This document shows positions 34,048 to 41,650 of a stretch of DNA of 61,003 bases, piece by piece. The stretch is from Thermoprotei archaeon (GTDB taxonomy: Archaea; Thermoproteota; Thermoprotei; QMSL01). The position numbers were made by a program, and so were the translations under genes. The stretch's first letter is position 1. Each line of letters starts with the position of its first letter. The stretch spans positions 1 through 61,003 of the forward strand of contig QMSP01000008.1 of NCBI GenBank assembly GCA_003650925.1, in the 5' to 3' direction. The notes beneath the pieces were generated by a model, which saw only the letters and a program-made list of their open reading frames with translations, did no database searches and was not told the origin of the DNA.

Positions 34048-35250
34048 CTACATGAGCAACAACAGAGGATATCTTAACGCATCCTTGACGTGTTTGGGCT
34101 TTACGTAGTCGTTGGCCTTACTCTTAGCCTTCTCAATGCCCTTCCTCATCAATGGGAATATGATCCTGAAGCTCTCCTTAAAGGATGGCGCCAGGAATCC
34201 TCTTGACACCTCGCTCAGAGCTGTCAAGAAGGCCTTGGCAAAGGCAGCTCTCTGAGCAGCTTCGAGCTTTAGAAGCTCGAAGATGAGCGTCTTGAAGAGT
34301 ATGCTGTACTTTATCTCCTTCCTCTCAAGCTTCTCCTTCAATGTAGTAAGCATGTTGAGAGCATCCTCATAGTACCTCATGTAGTGAAGGCCTGTATACA
34401 TCCTGATCTTCGCTGGATAGACTGGCTCAGGAGGAGGCAGAGTGATACAGGCGTAGAGATTACGCCTACCAGTGGTCTTGGACTCCACACCGAGCAGTCC
34501 TATGGGGATCTTCAGCGCCTCAGAGATCGCAACCTTATCCTTTGCAAAATACTCCATCATCATGTTCACGAGGCTCTCTGGATCGAGATGATCTATGGCT
34601 GGGGGATCTGTTTGAGGAAGATCCTCCCACGTGACCTTCGACACTCGGTCCTCGACCTCGCTCAGCCAAGCCCTGAGTTCACCACATATCTTATCAAAGC
34701 TACTAGGCTTCATCCTATAGGGCACTGGATTCAGGCTCTTCGTTATCCTCATCAGCTTACTCTGACTAGTCACATGCTTTACAAGAGAGGCAATGGCCTC
34801 AGTCTCATAGAACACATGCTCGTATCGACCAATCCAGTCTTCAAGCTCTTTGATGAAACCAGCGCTTATAAGCCTCTTAGCCTTCGATAGAAGCTTGAGA
34901 GCCCTCTTGACCAGCTTCTCCCTCCTGATATCATCAATGCTCTCATCCATTACGTAGTCCCCACACTCATAGTACTTGAGCTTCCAAGCAGCCATCAGGA
35001 AGGTCTCAGCCCCTATGAAGATGTCAATACCAAGCATGTGCTTACAGGCCTGCTTAGCCATCTCGGGATCGAGCATAGGAGGCACCAGGACAATCCTAGT
35101 ATCGATGCCAACCTCACTGAAGACCCTAGAGACTACATCATATAGCTCATCAAGAGCTCTAGCACGCTGATAATATGCATATGACAGCACTGGGACTATA
35201 GGGTCGAACACCCCGCCCATTCTCATACCCTCATCCCAACATGCTAACAT
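34048..35250 (-). CDS. Hypothetical protein, 400 aa, operonic with surface protein
   Basis: A soluble helical protein. The N-terminal half has a short Rossmann-like stretch (TRIVLVPPMLDPEMAKQACKHM), with many Lys/Arg thereafter. The C-terminal third is a helical bundle ending KDALRYPLLLLM. There is no signal peptide, transmembrane segment or recognised motif. Three bases separate its stop from the ATG of the 814-residue surface protein, so translation is probably coupled and a cytosolic partner of that protein is plausible. Family unknown. Confidence 0.65.
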   Translation of the reverse strand: MLACWDEGMRMGGVFDPIVPVLSYAYYQRARALDELYDVVSRVFSEVGIDTRIVLVPPMLDPEMAKQACKHMLGIDIFIGAETFLMAAWKLKYYECGDYVMDESIDDIRREKLVKRALKLLSKAKRLISAGFIKELEDWIGRYEHVFYETEAIASLVKHVTSQSKLMRITKSLNPVPYRMKPSSFDKICGELRAWLSEVEDRVSKVTWEDLPQTDPPAIDHLDPESLVNMMMEYFAKDKVAISEALKIPIGLLGVESKTTGRRNLYACITLPPPEPVYPAKIRMYTGLHYMRYYEDALNMLTTLKEKLERKEIKYSILFKTLIFELLKLEAAQRAAFAKAFLTALSEVSRGFLAPSFKESFRIIFPLMRKGIEKAKSKANDYVKPKHVKDALRYPLLLLM

Positions 35251-35495
35251 ACACCATATAGATACTCTAAGTCTTAAAATAACACCTCAACTATATAGTG
35301 CTTTCTTCATTTAAAATGTGTAATACAACATCAACATTTGGCTGGGAACATAGCTCCTCAGAGAGCACACAGAGGAACAGCTCAACAGCACAAGAAGCCA
35401 CGACCTGAAAGACCATCAACAGGCCAGAACACATCATAGATACATGACGAAAACCATAAATATTCCTTGAACACACCTAGATGATGGACTGAGGC

Positions 35496-35570
35496 AGCGG
35501 GGTGGGGAAGCCAGGTTATCCCGCGGGGCTCATAACCCCGAGGTCGGTGGTTCAAATCCACCCCCCGCTA
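35496..35570 (+). tRNA. Initiator tRNA-Met (CAT)
   Basis: Acceptor AGCGGGG/CCCCGCT with the A1-U72 end pair typical of archaeal initiator tRNA. The anticodon stem CGGGG/CCCCG supplies the three G-C pairs of initiators, and CAT is at 35531-35533. The T arm is GTGGTTCAAATCCAC and the discriminator is A. CCA is not encoded. No intron. A homing endonuclease pseudogene lies 88 bases downstream. Confidence 0.96.
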
Positions 35571-35658
35571 TCAATAAATTTGTGACTTCTTATGAACAAT
35601 TTCTGACATAAGAGGGGATTAAATACTTCTCTGTATCAAGCTACCCCTAAGGGGGCTT

Positions 35659-36348
35659 GTGGCGAGTAATGATGCCGAGTTTACATTTGAGTTTGAAAGA
35701 GACCCTAGGGCTTGGTATCTTCTTGGATTTGCACTAGGTGATGGATTCCTAGATGTATGGAGGATAGAAGGGACTACTATATGGAGAGCTTTAGAGTTCG
35801 ATATTACAAATGAGAGAATAGCAAAATACCTTTGCTCCATAGGCAGAGACATCATAAAAGCAGACCACGTAGTGGTGAAGGTAAAGCCTCCTGTCAGAGG
35901 TAGGCGTAGTAAACCAGGCAAGAAGTCTGTCTATAGGGTGTTTATAGTGAGTGATGAGGTTAGTGACTGGTTTCTCAAGTATAGGAATGACTATGAAATG
36001 CTAAAGAGAGTTCTTATTAAGAGACCTAAGCACGCTAAGGAGTATATTCGTGGCTTCTTTGATGCTGAGGGCTACTTCAGGGAGTGGATGTATAAGCGTG
36101 TGCGTAAGGGGAGAGTGGTTGTGGAGAGGAGGGCTAGGATAAAGATTGTTAATAATGATAAAAAGCTGCTTGAGGTTGTTTAGGAGCTTCTCAAGAGGTG
36201 CTTTGATTTCAGGAGTTTTCACCTTGAAGGGCCTTATCATGATGCTTATCGCAGGAGTCCTAAGTATGAGCTTTGTACATATTCCATCTATGAGTGTAGG
36301 CGTTTTCTTGAGTTCTTCAGGCCACTTAAGTATTGCGAATTGCCTTGA
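35659..36348 (+). pseudogene. LAGLIDADG homing endonuclease interrupted by an in-frame TAG
   Basis: GTG 35659 follows an SD (aaggggg). The frame encodes both LAGLIDADG motifs: WYLLGFALGDGFL (about 15-27) and EYIRGFFDAEGYF (about 127-139). It stops at TAG 36181-36183 after 174 residues. The same frame then continues for another 54 codons of protein-like sequence (ELLKRCFDFRSFHLEGPYHD ... FFRPLKYCELP) to TGA 36346-36348, where the second half-domain would be expected. TAG is an ordinary stop in many local genes, so a nonsense mutation is the likely reading. It would lack most of its second DNA-binding half. Confidence 0.8.
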
Positions 36349-36393
36349 TGTTCTGAGCTATGTGTTCATTGGTCCTCTCATCCTCGCTAGGTC

Positions 36394-37545
36394 TTACGCG
36401 CTGGTCAGTCTCTGTATTAGTGTAAGGGCTTCTCTGATGTCCTTTGCTTCATAGGATGTTGTTTCATGAAGTAGTGCTGTATCGGGATCCTTTAGTGCAT
36501 GACCAGTTGCTATGGCTATGACTTTCTCATCACGATCCACTATGCCTTCTTCTCTTAGCTTTTTGAGGCCAGCTATTGATGCTGCGCTTGCGGGCTCAAC
36601 TCCTAGGCCTTCATATCTTGCCAATATTCTTTGTGCTTCAAGTATCTCCTCATCACTAACCTCCAGGAATATGCCTTTGCTTCCCCTTACGGCTCTTAGG
36701 GCTCTGGATCCATGAACTGGCCTGCCTATTCCTATCGCTGTGGCTATGGTCTCTGGATTCTCTACAGGCAATGGTTCCTCAAGGCCCATCTTGAAGGCCC
36801 TCACTAGCGGCGCTGCTCCTGCCGTCTGTACTCCAGCAAGACGTGGCAGTTCATCTATAAGGCCAAATCTCTTGAGCTCAACAAGGCCCTTCCATATAGC
36901 GGTTATGTTACCAGCATTGCCTACTGGTACAACTATCCAGTCTGGGTCTCCTATCTCGTCAATTATCTCATACGCTATCGTCTTCTGGCCCTCTATTCTC
37001 CAAGGGTTTATCGAGTTAAGTGGATAAACTATGCCTCTTCGTGAGACCTCAAGTATTACTCTCAAGGCATTATCGAATCCTCCCTCGATGAGTATTATTC
37101 TAGCTCCATGTAGTATCGCTTGGGAGAGCTTGCCTCTAGCTACTCTGCCCTTGGGCAGTACTATGAGCGGCTTTATGCCAGCTCTTGAGGCATAGGCTGT
37201 CATGGAGGCTGAGGTGTTGCCAGTTGATGCACAAGCCACTAAAGGAACCTTCAAGTACTTAGCCATGGTCATGGCAACAGTCATGCCTCTGTCTTTGAAG
37301 CTTCCAGTGGAATTGACTCCTTCGAACTTGGCGTAGGCTTCTCTAAGGCCTAGCTGATCTAATGACTTCACAAGCTTCGTCAGGGGCGTACCTCCTTCTC
37401 CAAGCGATATTATCTGAACATCGTCTGGAATTGGTATCAACTCCTTGTATCTCCATAGCCTAAAAGGCCTGCCTCCCAACATATCCCATGATATTGATGG
37501 CCTCTTCCTAAACTCCACCTGCAGAAACCGCCACACTTGACGCAC
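36394..37545 (-). CDS. thrC: Threonine synthase (N-terminal zinc ribbon out of frame)
   Basis: A 383-residue PLP enzyme that converts O-phosphohomoserine to threonine. The PLP lysine lies in NSTGSFKDRGMT (about 80-91), the phosphate loop in STGNTSASMTA, and VPVGNAGNITA follows. The core is intact. The first 20 residues from GTG 37545 read into the fold, but the usual N-terminal zinc ribbon is found upstream in another frame (RCVKCSSEF ... RILCVKCGG, 37535-37605), one base out. A second shift would be needed to reach an ATG at 37621. The core enzyme should work if started internally (for example ATG 37482). Confidence 0.9.
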   Translation of the reverse strand: MRQVWRFLQVEFRKRPSISWDMLGGRPFRLWRYKELIPIPDDVQIISLGEGGTPLTKLVKSLDQLGLREAYAKFEGVNSTGSFKDRGMTVAMTMAKYLKVPLVACASTGNTSASMTAYASRAGIKPLIVLPKGRVARGKLSQAILHGARIILIEGGFDNALRVILEVSRRGIVYPLNSINPWRIEGQKTIAYEIIDEIGDPDWIVVPVGNAGNITAIWKGLVELKRFGLIDELPRLAGVQTAGAAPLVRAFKMGLEEPLPVENPETIATAIGIGRPVHGSRALRAVRGSKGIFLEVSDEEILEAQRILARYEGLGVEPASAASIAGLKKLREEGIVDRDEKVIAIATGHALKDPDTALLHETTSYEAKDIREALTLIQRLTSA

Positions 37546-37664
37546 AAAATCCTCTTGTCAAGTATGCTAAACTCAGAGGAGCACTTCACGCACCTAGCTA
37601 CGGCTATATTGTTTGGGACATGGATGCCACCGTGAACTGGTTAATGATGAGTTAGAGTATTTAA
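37535..37664 (-). other. Frameshifted zinc-ribbon 5' end and promoter of threonine synthase
   Basis: A TATA box (cttaaatac, about 37657-37665) precedes ATG 37621, which ends after five codons. The next frame encodes a zinc ribbon with two CxxC motifs, then must shift again by one base at ggcggtttc to enter the catalytic frame. Inserting one base at each site would restore a normal N-terminus (CxxCGG-FLQVEF). Either two sequencing/assembly deletions or genuine decay. Confidence 0.55.
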
Positions 37665-37711
37665 GCATTATCATGTATTTAGGGCTCTTCATATTGCCGA
37701 TAGCTATTGCT

Positions 37712-38464
37712 CTATGGAGTTGTTCTCTTGAGAATTCCTGTCCTGCTTGGTGGACTTAGCCTTCTGTACTCCAGGCCATACTCGGCTAGCAGGCTTTTGG
37801 CTGATGAAGTTATGTTGGGGGCTACTAGTATTCCTCTGCATTTGTCTCCATATACCTTCTTCATGTAGTCGACATAGCGCTTGAGCTGTGATACTCCTGA
37901 GAGCTGAGCTGTGCTCCTCTTGAACTCAAGGACTACTATGTTGCCTTTTGAGTCCTCACAGAGCAGGTCTATTTTGCCATGAGGTGTTAGATGTTCTCTT
38001 TTTAATGGCTTGAGGCCTGGCTCTATGAGGCTTGGATTCTTCATGACCAGCTCTATCATCTCTCCTTCGCTTCCCCATAGCCTGAACTCTCCTTGAGTAC
38101 AAGGCGCAGCTAGCAGTACATGAACATGAGGACTTAGCACGAGGATCTCCTCTCTGGGACGTAGTCTTATGCTCCTGATCACAAGCATGTTGCCCTTGAC
38201 CTGAGCATGAAGAATACAGCCTGGAGGCTGCCAGTTAACAGGCTCTCGCTTAGTCTTTTCATGGATTAGAAGAGAGCCATCAGGCTTCGTTATAAGAAGT
38301 CTATCTCCTGGGCTTAGCTTTGAACTAGCCCTGCCTTTGTATAGCACTTCACAGTTGAGGTAGAGGACAAGGACTCTGGTCTTCTTAAAGGCATTTATGA
38401 AGTTAGCAACTTGGGTGAGACTAGGCTCCTCTAAGAGTACGTAGTCTTCACCAGCTGTCGACAT
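37712..38464 (-). CDS. nucS: Mismatch/branch endonuclease NucS (EndoMS)
   Basis: A 250-residue protein. The N-terminal beta domain (about 1-120) is followed by a RecB-like nuclease domain with GKIDLLCEDSKGNIVVLEFKR (about 163-183), which gives the Asp, Glu and Lys of the PD-(D/E)XK site, then QLKRYVDYM. NucS cleaves mismatched or branched DNA, usually with PCNA, and replaces MutS/MutL-type repair in many archaea. Length is typical. It is the third gene of a minus-strand run with the cycloligase-like gene (37-base gap). Confidence 0.95.
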   Translation of the reverse strand: MSTAGEDYVLLEEPSLTQVANFINAFKKTRVLVLYLNCEVLYKGRASSKLSPGDRLLITKPDGSLLIHEKTKREPVNWQPPGCILHAQVKGNMLVIRSIRLRPREEILVLSPHVHVLLAAPCTQGEFRLWGSEGEMIELVMKNPSLIEPGLKPLKREHLTPHGKIDLLCEDSKGNIVVLEFKRSTAQLSGVSQLKRYVDYMKKVYGDKCRGILVAPNITSSAKSLLAEYGLEYRRLSPPSRTGILKRTTP

Positions 38465-38501
38465 GTTTCTCGATAAGAGTAAGTGTTGTTATTCCATATA
38501 T

Positions 38502-39236
38502 CTATTGGCCTCTATGGGCTAGAAGCTTCCTTAAGATAGGAATTGATGCTATTTTCTCATCATCAAGTTCATCCCAGTATATGCCTCTTGGCTTTGGAAA
38601 GACTCCTCTGGTCTCTATAACTCTGGTGGGAGTGAATATTACATCCACAGGCACATCATGCCTCGTCATGGGTATATGGTTCACTATCTGAACGTCATGA
38701 ACCGTGGTCAGGATGAAGGTCTCATCACTTACTACGCCCATCTCTCTAAGGATGGCATACTCTAAATCCGAGTAGCCACCACCCTTTCCAAGCCTAGCGC
38801 CTTCTACAGTGACAGCCACGGAGCCTGTGACCTTGATGTCTATTTGGTAAGGAATCTCATCCACTAGCCTACCATACCTAAATGCTCCAGCTATTGTTGA
38901 TGCTTTATACTCCATACCGCGAGGGACATATCCTGGCTTGAGCAGGAGAAAGCCTTTCCTAAGACGAGGTGTAGCCATGATAAGGACTTTCCCAGATCTT
39001 AGGACAGCCTCTCTAACAGGTCGCTGGGGAGAGTCAGGACAGCAGAATACAACCTCAGCTTCATCAAAATATTTAGACTTGACAAGCTTCTTAGCCGCTA
39101 CTTCGTTGCCCTTGAAGTTAGGTATTCTTCCAAACACAGGGCGTGGGAAGATAGCTATGTTCTTGGACTCCATTAGACTCCATATGCGCTCTCTTATCCT
39201 CTTCTTAATCAATTTTACATCACGTTGCTCTGACAT
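38502..39236 (-). CDS. 5-formyltetrahydrofolate cyclo-ligase family protein
   Basis: A 244-residue protein of the MTHFS fold. KKRIRERIWSLMESKNIA lies at the N-terminus, LGKGGGYSDLEYA (about 150-162) gives the phosphate/ATP loop, and HDVQIV is conserved (about 182-187). The bacterial enzymes recycle 5-formyl-THF with ATP; archaeal members are longer and their substrate is uncertain because many archaea use other pterins. It may act in one-carbon supply alongside the methionine cycle genes. It lies 9 bases after the small gene at 39246-39452. Confidence 0.88.
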   Translation of the reverse strand: MSEQRDVKLIKKRIRERIWSLMESKNIAIFPRPVFGRIPNFKGNEVAAKKLVKSKYFDEAEVVFCCPDSPQRPVREAVLRSGKVLIMATPRLRKGFLLLKPGYVPRGMEYKASTIAGAFRYGRLVDEIPYQIDIKVTGSVAVTVEGARLGKGGGYSDLEYAILREMGVVSDETFILTTVHDVQIVNHIPMTRHDVPVDVIFTPTRVIETRGVFPKPRGIYWDELDDEKIASIPILRKLLAHRGQ

Positions 39237-39245
39237 TGTAGAACT

Positions 39246-39452
39246 TCACCTCACCTTAGCCTTCAACAACTCATTGTGAGCACGATTAGCCTCAATAAGG
39301 ATCCTTAGGAATAACCAGTTGAGGGACTCATCCCTACCAAGAGTGGCTCTGAAACCTGCTAAGGCAAGGGAGAATATCCTCTTCACACTGCGGTCGACTA
39401 TTGATAGGTCAGGTCCCTGTAGTGAGATCAGCTCAAGCTCCGTTTCGCTCAT
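39246..39452 (-). CDS. Small conserved-looking protein, 68 aa
   Basis: A 68-residue helical protein starting MSETELELISLQGPDLSIVD, with a short hydrophobic helix in the middle (FSLALAGFRATLG) and a basic C-terminus. No motif is recognised. It is the first gene of the unit leading to the MTHFS-like and NucS genes. A TATA-like box (cttaaataa, about 39492-39500) lies 40 bases upstream, and the repeat motif AATGCATTTACGTCACTT sits just beyond, as if regulatory. Confidence 0.6.
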   Translation of the reverse strand: MSETELELISLQGPDLSIVDRSVKRIFSLALAGFRATLGRDESLNWLFLRILIEANRAHNELLKAKVR

Positions 39453-39513
39453 AATGAGCCCTCTTTCAACATCATATTCAAGTCCGACATTATTTAAGCC
39501 TCTCTATTTTAAG

Positions 39514-39534
39514 TAATGCATTTACGTCACTTAA
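39514..39534 (+). repeat. Short repeat family B, copy 1
   Basis: TAATGCATTTACGTCACTTA is one of three copies of a near-identical motif. The others are at 39570-39589 (opposite strand, 2 differences in 20) and 40208-40227 (same strand). It lies upstream of the promoter of the gene at 39246-39452. It contains the palindrome ATGCAT and may be a regulator site. Confidence 0.6.
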
Positions 39535-39569
39535 GCTTCATGAAATACTCATAAGCGAAAGGGGGAATA

Positions 39570-39589
39570 AGTGATGCAAATGCATTACA
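39570..39589 (-). repeat. Short repeat family B, copy 2 (inverted)
   Basis: On the minus strand this reads TAATGCATTTGCATCACTTA. It faces copy 1 at 39514 across about 35 bases, forming an imperfect inverted pair upstream of the small gene. Bases 39574 onward also start a 26-codon frame (MQMHYKF...) that ends within repeat family A; I do not call it a gene. Confidence 0.6.
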
Positions 39590-39626
39590 AATTCATGAGG
39601 TTAGTAGGACTTGTAGCCCCCCAGCA

Positions 39627-39646
39627 CCCCTTTGTTTCCTGTGGAG
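39627..39646 (+). repeat. 20-base repeat family A, copy 1
   Basis: The sequence CCCCTTTGTTTCCTGTGGAG is present perfectly inverted at 39802-39821 and with two differences at 40424-40443. Nothing similar was seen elsewhere in the window. Copies 1 and 2 bound a 195-base AT-rich segment without a gene (39627-39821). Confidence 0.75.
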
Positions 39647-39801
39647 AACAATAATTAGAAGAGATAGCTTTTATGATGAAAATATACTTCATTCGTTTTA
39701 TTGGAAATAGGCTTATTTAAACTTCTATGTCTAACATTTTCGAAATCTAGTCATTCTTAATAATCTCTTCAGGAGGTTGTAAATATCCATCAAGGAGAAG
39801 G

Positions 39802-39821
39802 CTCCACAGGAAACAAAGGGG
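39802..39821 (-). repeat. 20-base repeat family A, copy 2 (inverted)
   Basis: An exact reverse complement of copy 1. It lies about 70 bases before the start codon of the Cas2-like gene, just upstream of an A/T box (catatta, about 39832). With copy 3 it flanks the Cas2-like gene and the zinc microprotein as inverted ends of a roughly 640-base segment. Confidence 0.75.
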
Positions 39822-39889
39822 TTTGTCCCTCACATATTACATGCTATCTTTATCACTCAGCTCTCTCTATCTTCTCCTGGGTTTTCACC

Positions 39890-40201
39890 ATGGGTCGTCG
39901 TTCACTAGCAGAGGAAGTCATCACTAAGGTCAAGGACATACAGAGTATAAGTGATGATTGCATCTACTTAGTGGTCTATGATTTTCATGTGGAGGGCTCC
40001 TCAAGGATCCCTATAAGCTTTTACAGAAATGTGAGTCGTATCAGAGAACTTTTAGGCGATGGCACATTTATACAGAAAAGTGTCATTGAATGTAACAGCC
40101 TCAAAACAGCTCTTGCACTCGCATTTCTTGCTAGATACTATGGAGCTACCGTGAGAGTTTATCAGGTCAGAGACCAGCTCGATGTGTCATCATACTTGTG
40201 A
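39890..40201 (+). CDS. Orphan Cas2-like (ferredoxin-fold) protein
   Basis: A 103-residue protein. After a 25-residue leader it shows the Cas2/VapD order: strand IYLVVYDFH, helix ISFYRNVSRIRELLG, strand GTFIQKSVIEC, helix LKTALALAFLARYYG, strand ATVRVYQV. The Asp after the first strand (VYDFH) sits where Cas2 nucleases keep their acidic residue, and QKSVIEC mirrors the Cas2 QKSVFE segment. No other cas gene or CRISPR array is within the window. It could be a solo Cas2-family RNase/toxin or a conserved archaeal relative with another role. It lies between inverted copies of repeat family A. Fold assignment is by pattern only. Confidence 0.6.
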   Translation: MGRRSLAEEVITKVKDIQSISDDCIYLVVYDFHVEGSSRIPISFYRNVSRIRELLGDGTFIQKSVIECNSLKTALALAFLARYYGATVRVYQVRDQLDVSSYL

Positions 40202-40207
40202 TTTTCT

Positions 40208-40227
40208 TTATGCATTTACATCACTTT
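40208..40227 (+). repeat. Short repeat family B, copy 3
   Basis: TTATGCATTTACATCACTTT matches copies 1 and 2 at most positions. It overlaps the last codons of the zinc microprotein gene on the opposite strand and follows the Cas2-like stop by six bases. Confidence 0.55.
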
Positions 40228-40326
40228 TCCACAGTTTGGACATTCTCCATATCTTATAGTAGTTCTCTTTCCCTTCCTTTCTCTGATCTTTGGCAGCCTG
40301 GCTCCACACTTGGGACAGCGAGCCAT
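40216..40326 (-). CDS. Zinc-ribbon microprotein, 36 aa
   Basis: The minus-strand frame from ATG 40326 to TAA 40216-40218 encodes 36 residues with two CxxC knuckles: MARCPKCGARL at the start and CPNCGKVM at the end, with a very basic middle (REKGK-type Lys/Arg). Such two-knuckle mini zinc ribbons are widespread in archaea and probably bind nucleic acid or the ribosome. It converges on the Cas2-like gene with 14 bases between stops. Both sit inside the pair of family A inverted repeats. Confidence 0.7.
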   Translation of the reverse strand: MARCPKCGARLPKIRERKGKRTTIRYGECPNCGKVM

Positions 40327-40423
40327 GTGGATCACCTGTAGTTGTCTACATGTAGTCACTTTTTACCCTTTCACTATCATCACTCATCTATGCGCATCAT
40401 CTTTCCATGTAGAGTAGTTGGGA

Positions 40424-40443
40424 CCCCTCTGTTTCCTGTGGAA
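40424..40443 (+). repeat. 20-base repeat family A, copy 3
   Basis: CCCCTCTGTTTCCTGTGGAA differs from copy 1 at two positions. It is inverted relative to copy 2 and closes the segment that holds the Cas2-like gene and zinc microprotein. The rest of the gap 40327-40623 has a small palindrome (CTACATGTAG near 40347) and nothing else recognised. Confidence 0.7.
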
Positions 40444-40625
40444 CAGGCAACTGAGGATTTTCCTATGTTAAATGGGCTGTGAAAAGAGTAGTTAGCATTT
40501 TTCTTGGCTATAGGAGTTCAGATCTATTCGATCTCCTTATTTTAAATGTTCTCCTCTCCACTTCTACAGATATTTTGCATGTTACCTTTATATGACTACA
40601 ACCGCGTAGTGTAGTCGGTACTCTT

Positions 40626-41030
40626 ATGAAAGTGAAAATTGAGGAGCAGCTCCCTACAGGCGAGAAAATCAGCATAACCATAGAAGGACACGAGGTAAAT
40701 GAGACTAGAGTTCTTCAAGTCATGGAGCTCCTCAAGATTATGAGTGGAAGGCTTACCTCGACTAGGGCAAAGTCCTCACGTTTCTCAAGAGATGGCCAGC
40801 TTAAGGATCTTCTCTGGGATGTCATATCATCTAGGTTTAGTGATGGCCGCTGGTTCACCAGTAAAGATGTCCAGGAAGCTTTGACCGAGGAATACGGCTA
40901 CGATCTTAGGCTTAGCACCATATCTACCTATCTGCTTCGCTTCTATCAGGCTGGCCTCCTTGAGAGGGGAGGTACTCATGCCAATAGGCGCTATAGAGTC
41001 AAGCTATCGTCTCTTGACGTTCGCGCCTAG
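40626..41030 (+). CDS. Winged-helix domain protein, 134 aa
   Basis: The first 45 residues are a small beta/helical segment (MKVKIEEQLPTGEKISITIEG, resembling ubiquitin-like hairpins). A Ser/Arg linker leads to a C-terminal winged helix: WFTSKDVQEALTEEYGYDLRLSTISTYLLRFYQAGLLERGG (about 78-118), then a basic wing. It is probably a DNA-binding regulator or accessory factor. A TATA box (ctttatatg, about 40586) lies near the expected place. The 3' end overlaps the convergent XRE-CBS gene by 32 bases. Confidence 0.75.
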   Translation: MKVKIEEQLPTGEKISITIEGHEVNETRVLQVMELLKIMSGRLTSTRAKSSRFSRDGQLKDLLWDVISSRFSDGRWFTSKDVQEALTEEYGYDLRLSTISTYLLRFYQAGLLERGGTHANRRYRVKLSSLDVRA

Positions 41031-41601
41031 TCTCTATTAGCTCAAGTCTATACGCTATTACATCGCTTTTGGTTATGATACCCACTACCTTGCCTCGATC
41101 TATCACCAATACAGCTGGCTCTCCTCTGGCCAATATCTGCATGATGGTGTCCAAGCTCTCATCAGGACTTACCATTGGCAGCACATCTTCCATTACTCTG
41201 TTGACAGGCCATGAATTGACATCTTCCTCAGGATTGGTCAGAAAGGCCTTCATGATCGAGTCTTCGAACACTGTGCCCACGACCTTATCTCCATCAACCA
41301 CTGGTATTTGAGATATGCCATATTTCCACATGAGCTCTGCAGCTTTTCTTATGGGGTCGTCTGCTTTAACAACTATTACAGGCGTATGCATAACGTCTCT
41401 TGCTCTCACTCCTGCTCTCATGGCTTCCTCTAGGGCCTCCAATATCCTTCTCAAGGTGGAAAGCCTTGGGTCAACAGTCCCGCTCTCTATTCTGGCTATC
41501 AATGATTGACTAACACCAGCCCTTTCAGCTAACTCCTTCTGTGTAAGACCAGCTTTCAGCCTCATTTTCCTAATGTCCTCAGGAGTTGGGAGAAATGACA
41601 T
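40999..41601 (-). CDS. XRE-type HTH regulator with two CBS domains
   Basis: A 200-residue protein. The N-terminal XRE helix-turn-helix (IRKMRLKAGLTQKELAERAGVSQSLIARIE, about 10-40) is followed by two CBS repeats (about 68-120 and 132-185; MHTPVIVVKADDPIRKAAELM, then VMEDVLPMVSPDESLDTIM). CBS pairs bind adenosyl compounds such as AMP, ATP or SAM, so the regulator likely senses energy state or SAM. The architecture is common in archaea. The target is unknown. Confidence 0.93.
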   Translation of the reverse strand: MSFLPTPEDIRKMRLKAGLTQKELAERAGVSQSLIARIESGTVDPRLSTLRRILEALEEAMRAGVRARDVMHTPVIVVKADDPIRKAAELMWKYGISQIPVVDGDKVVGTVFEDSIMKAFLTNPEEDVNSWPVNRVMEDVLPMVSPDESLDTIMQILARGEPAVLVIDRGKVVGIITKSDVIAYRLELIETRRERQETIA

Positions 41602-41650
41602 GGTTCTCCAAATTCTATCTAATGCTCAGTTACTTAAATGTCTAATCAAA

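Noticed and set aside
35659-36348. In-frame TAG as a pyrrolysine codon
   Set aside because: TAG is used as a plain stop by many genes in the window and homing endonucleases are not pyrrolysine proteins. A nonsense mutation is simpler.
39574-39654. 26-codon frame MQMHYKF... ending inside repeat A
   Set aside because: It consists largely of repeat sequence and has no sign of conservation visible here.
39627-40443. The repeated 20-mer as a CRISPR array
   Set aside because: Three copies in mixed orientation with unequal spacing and genes between them do not form an array.
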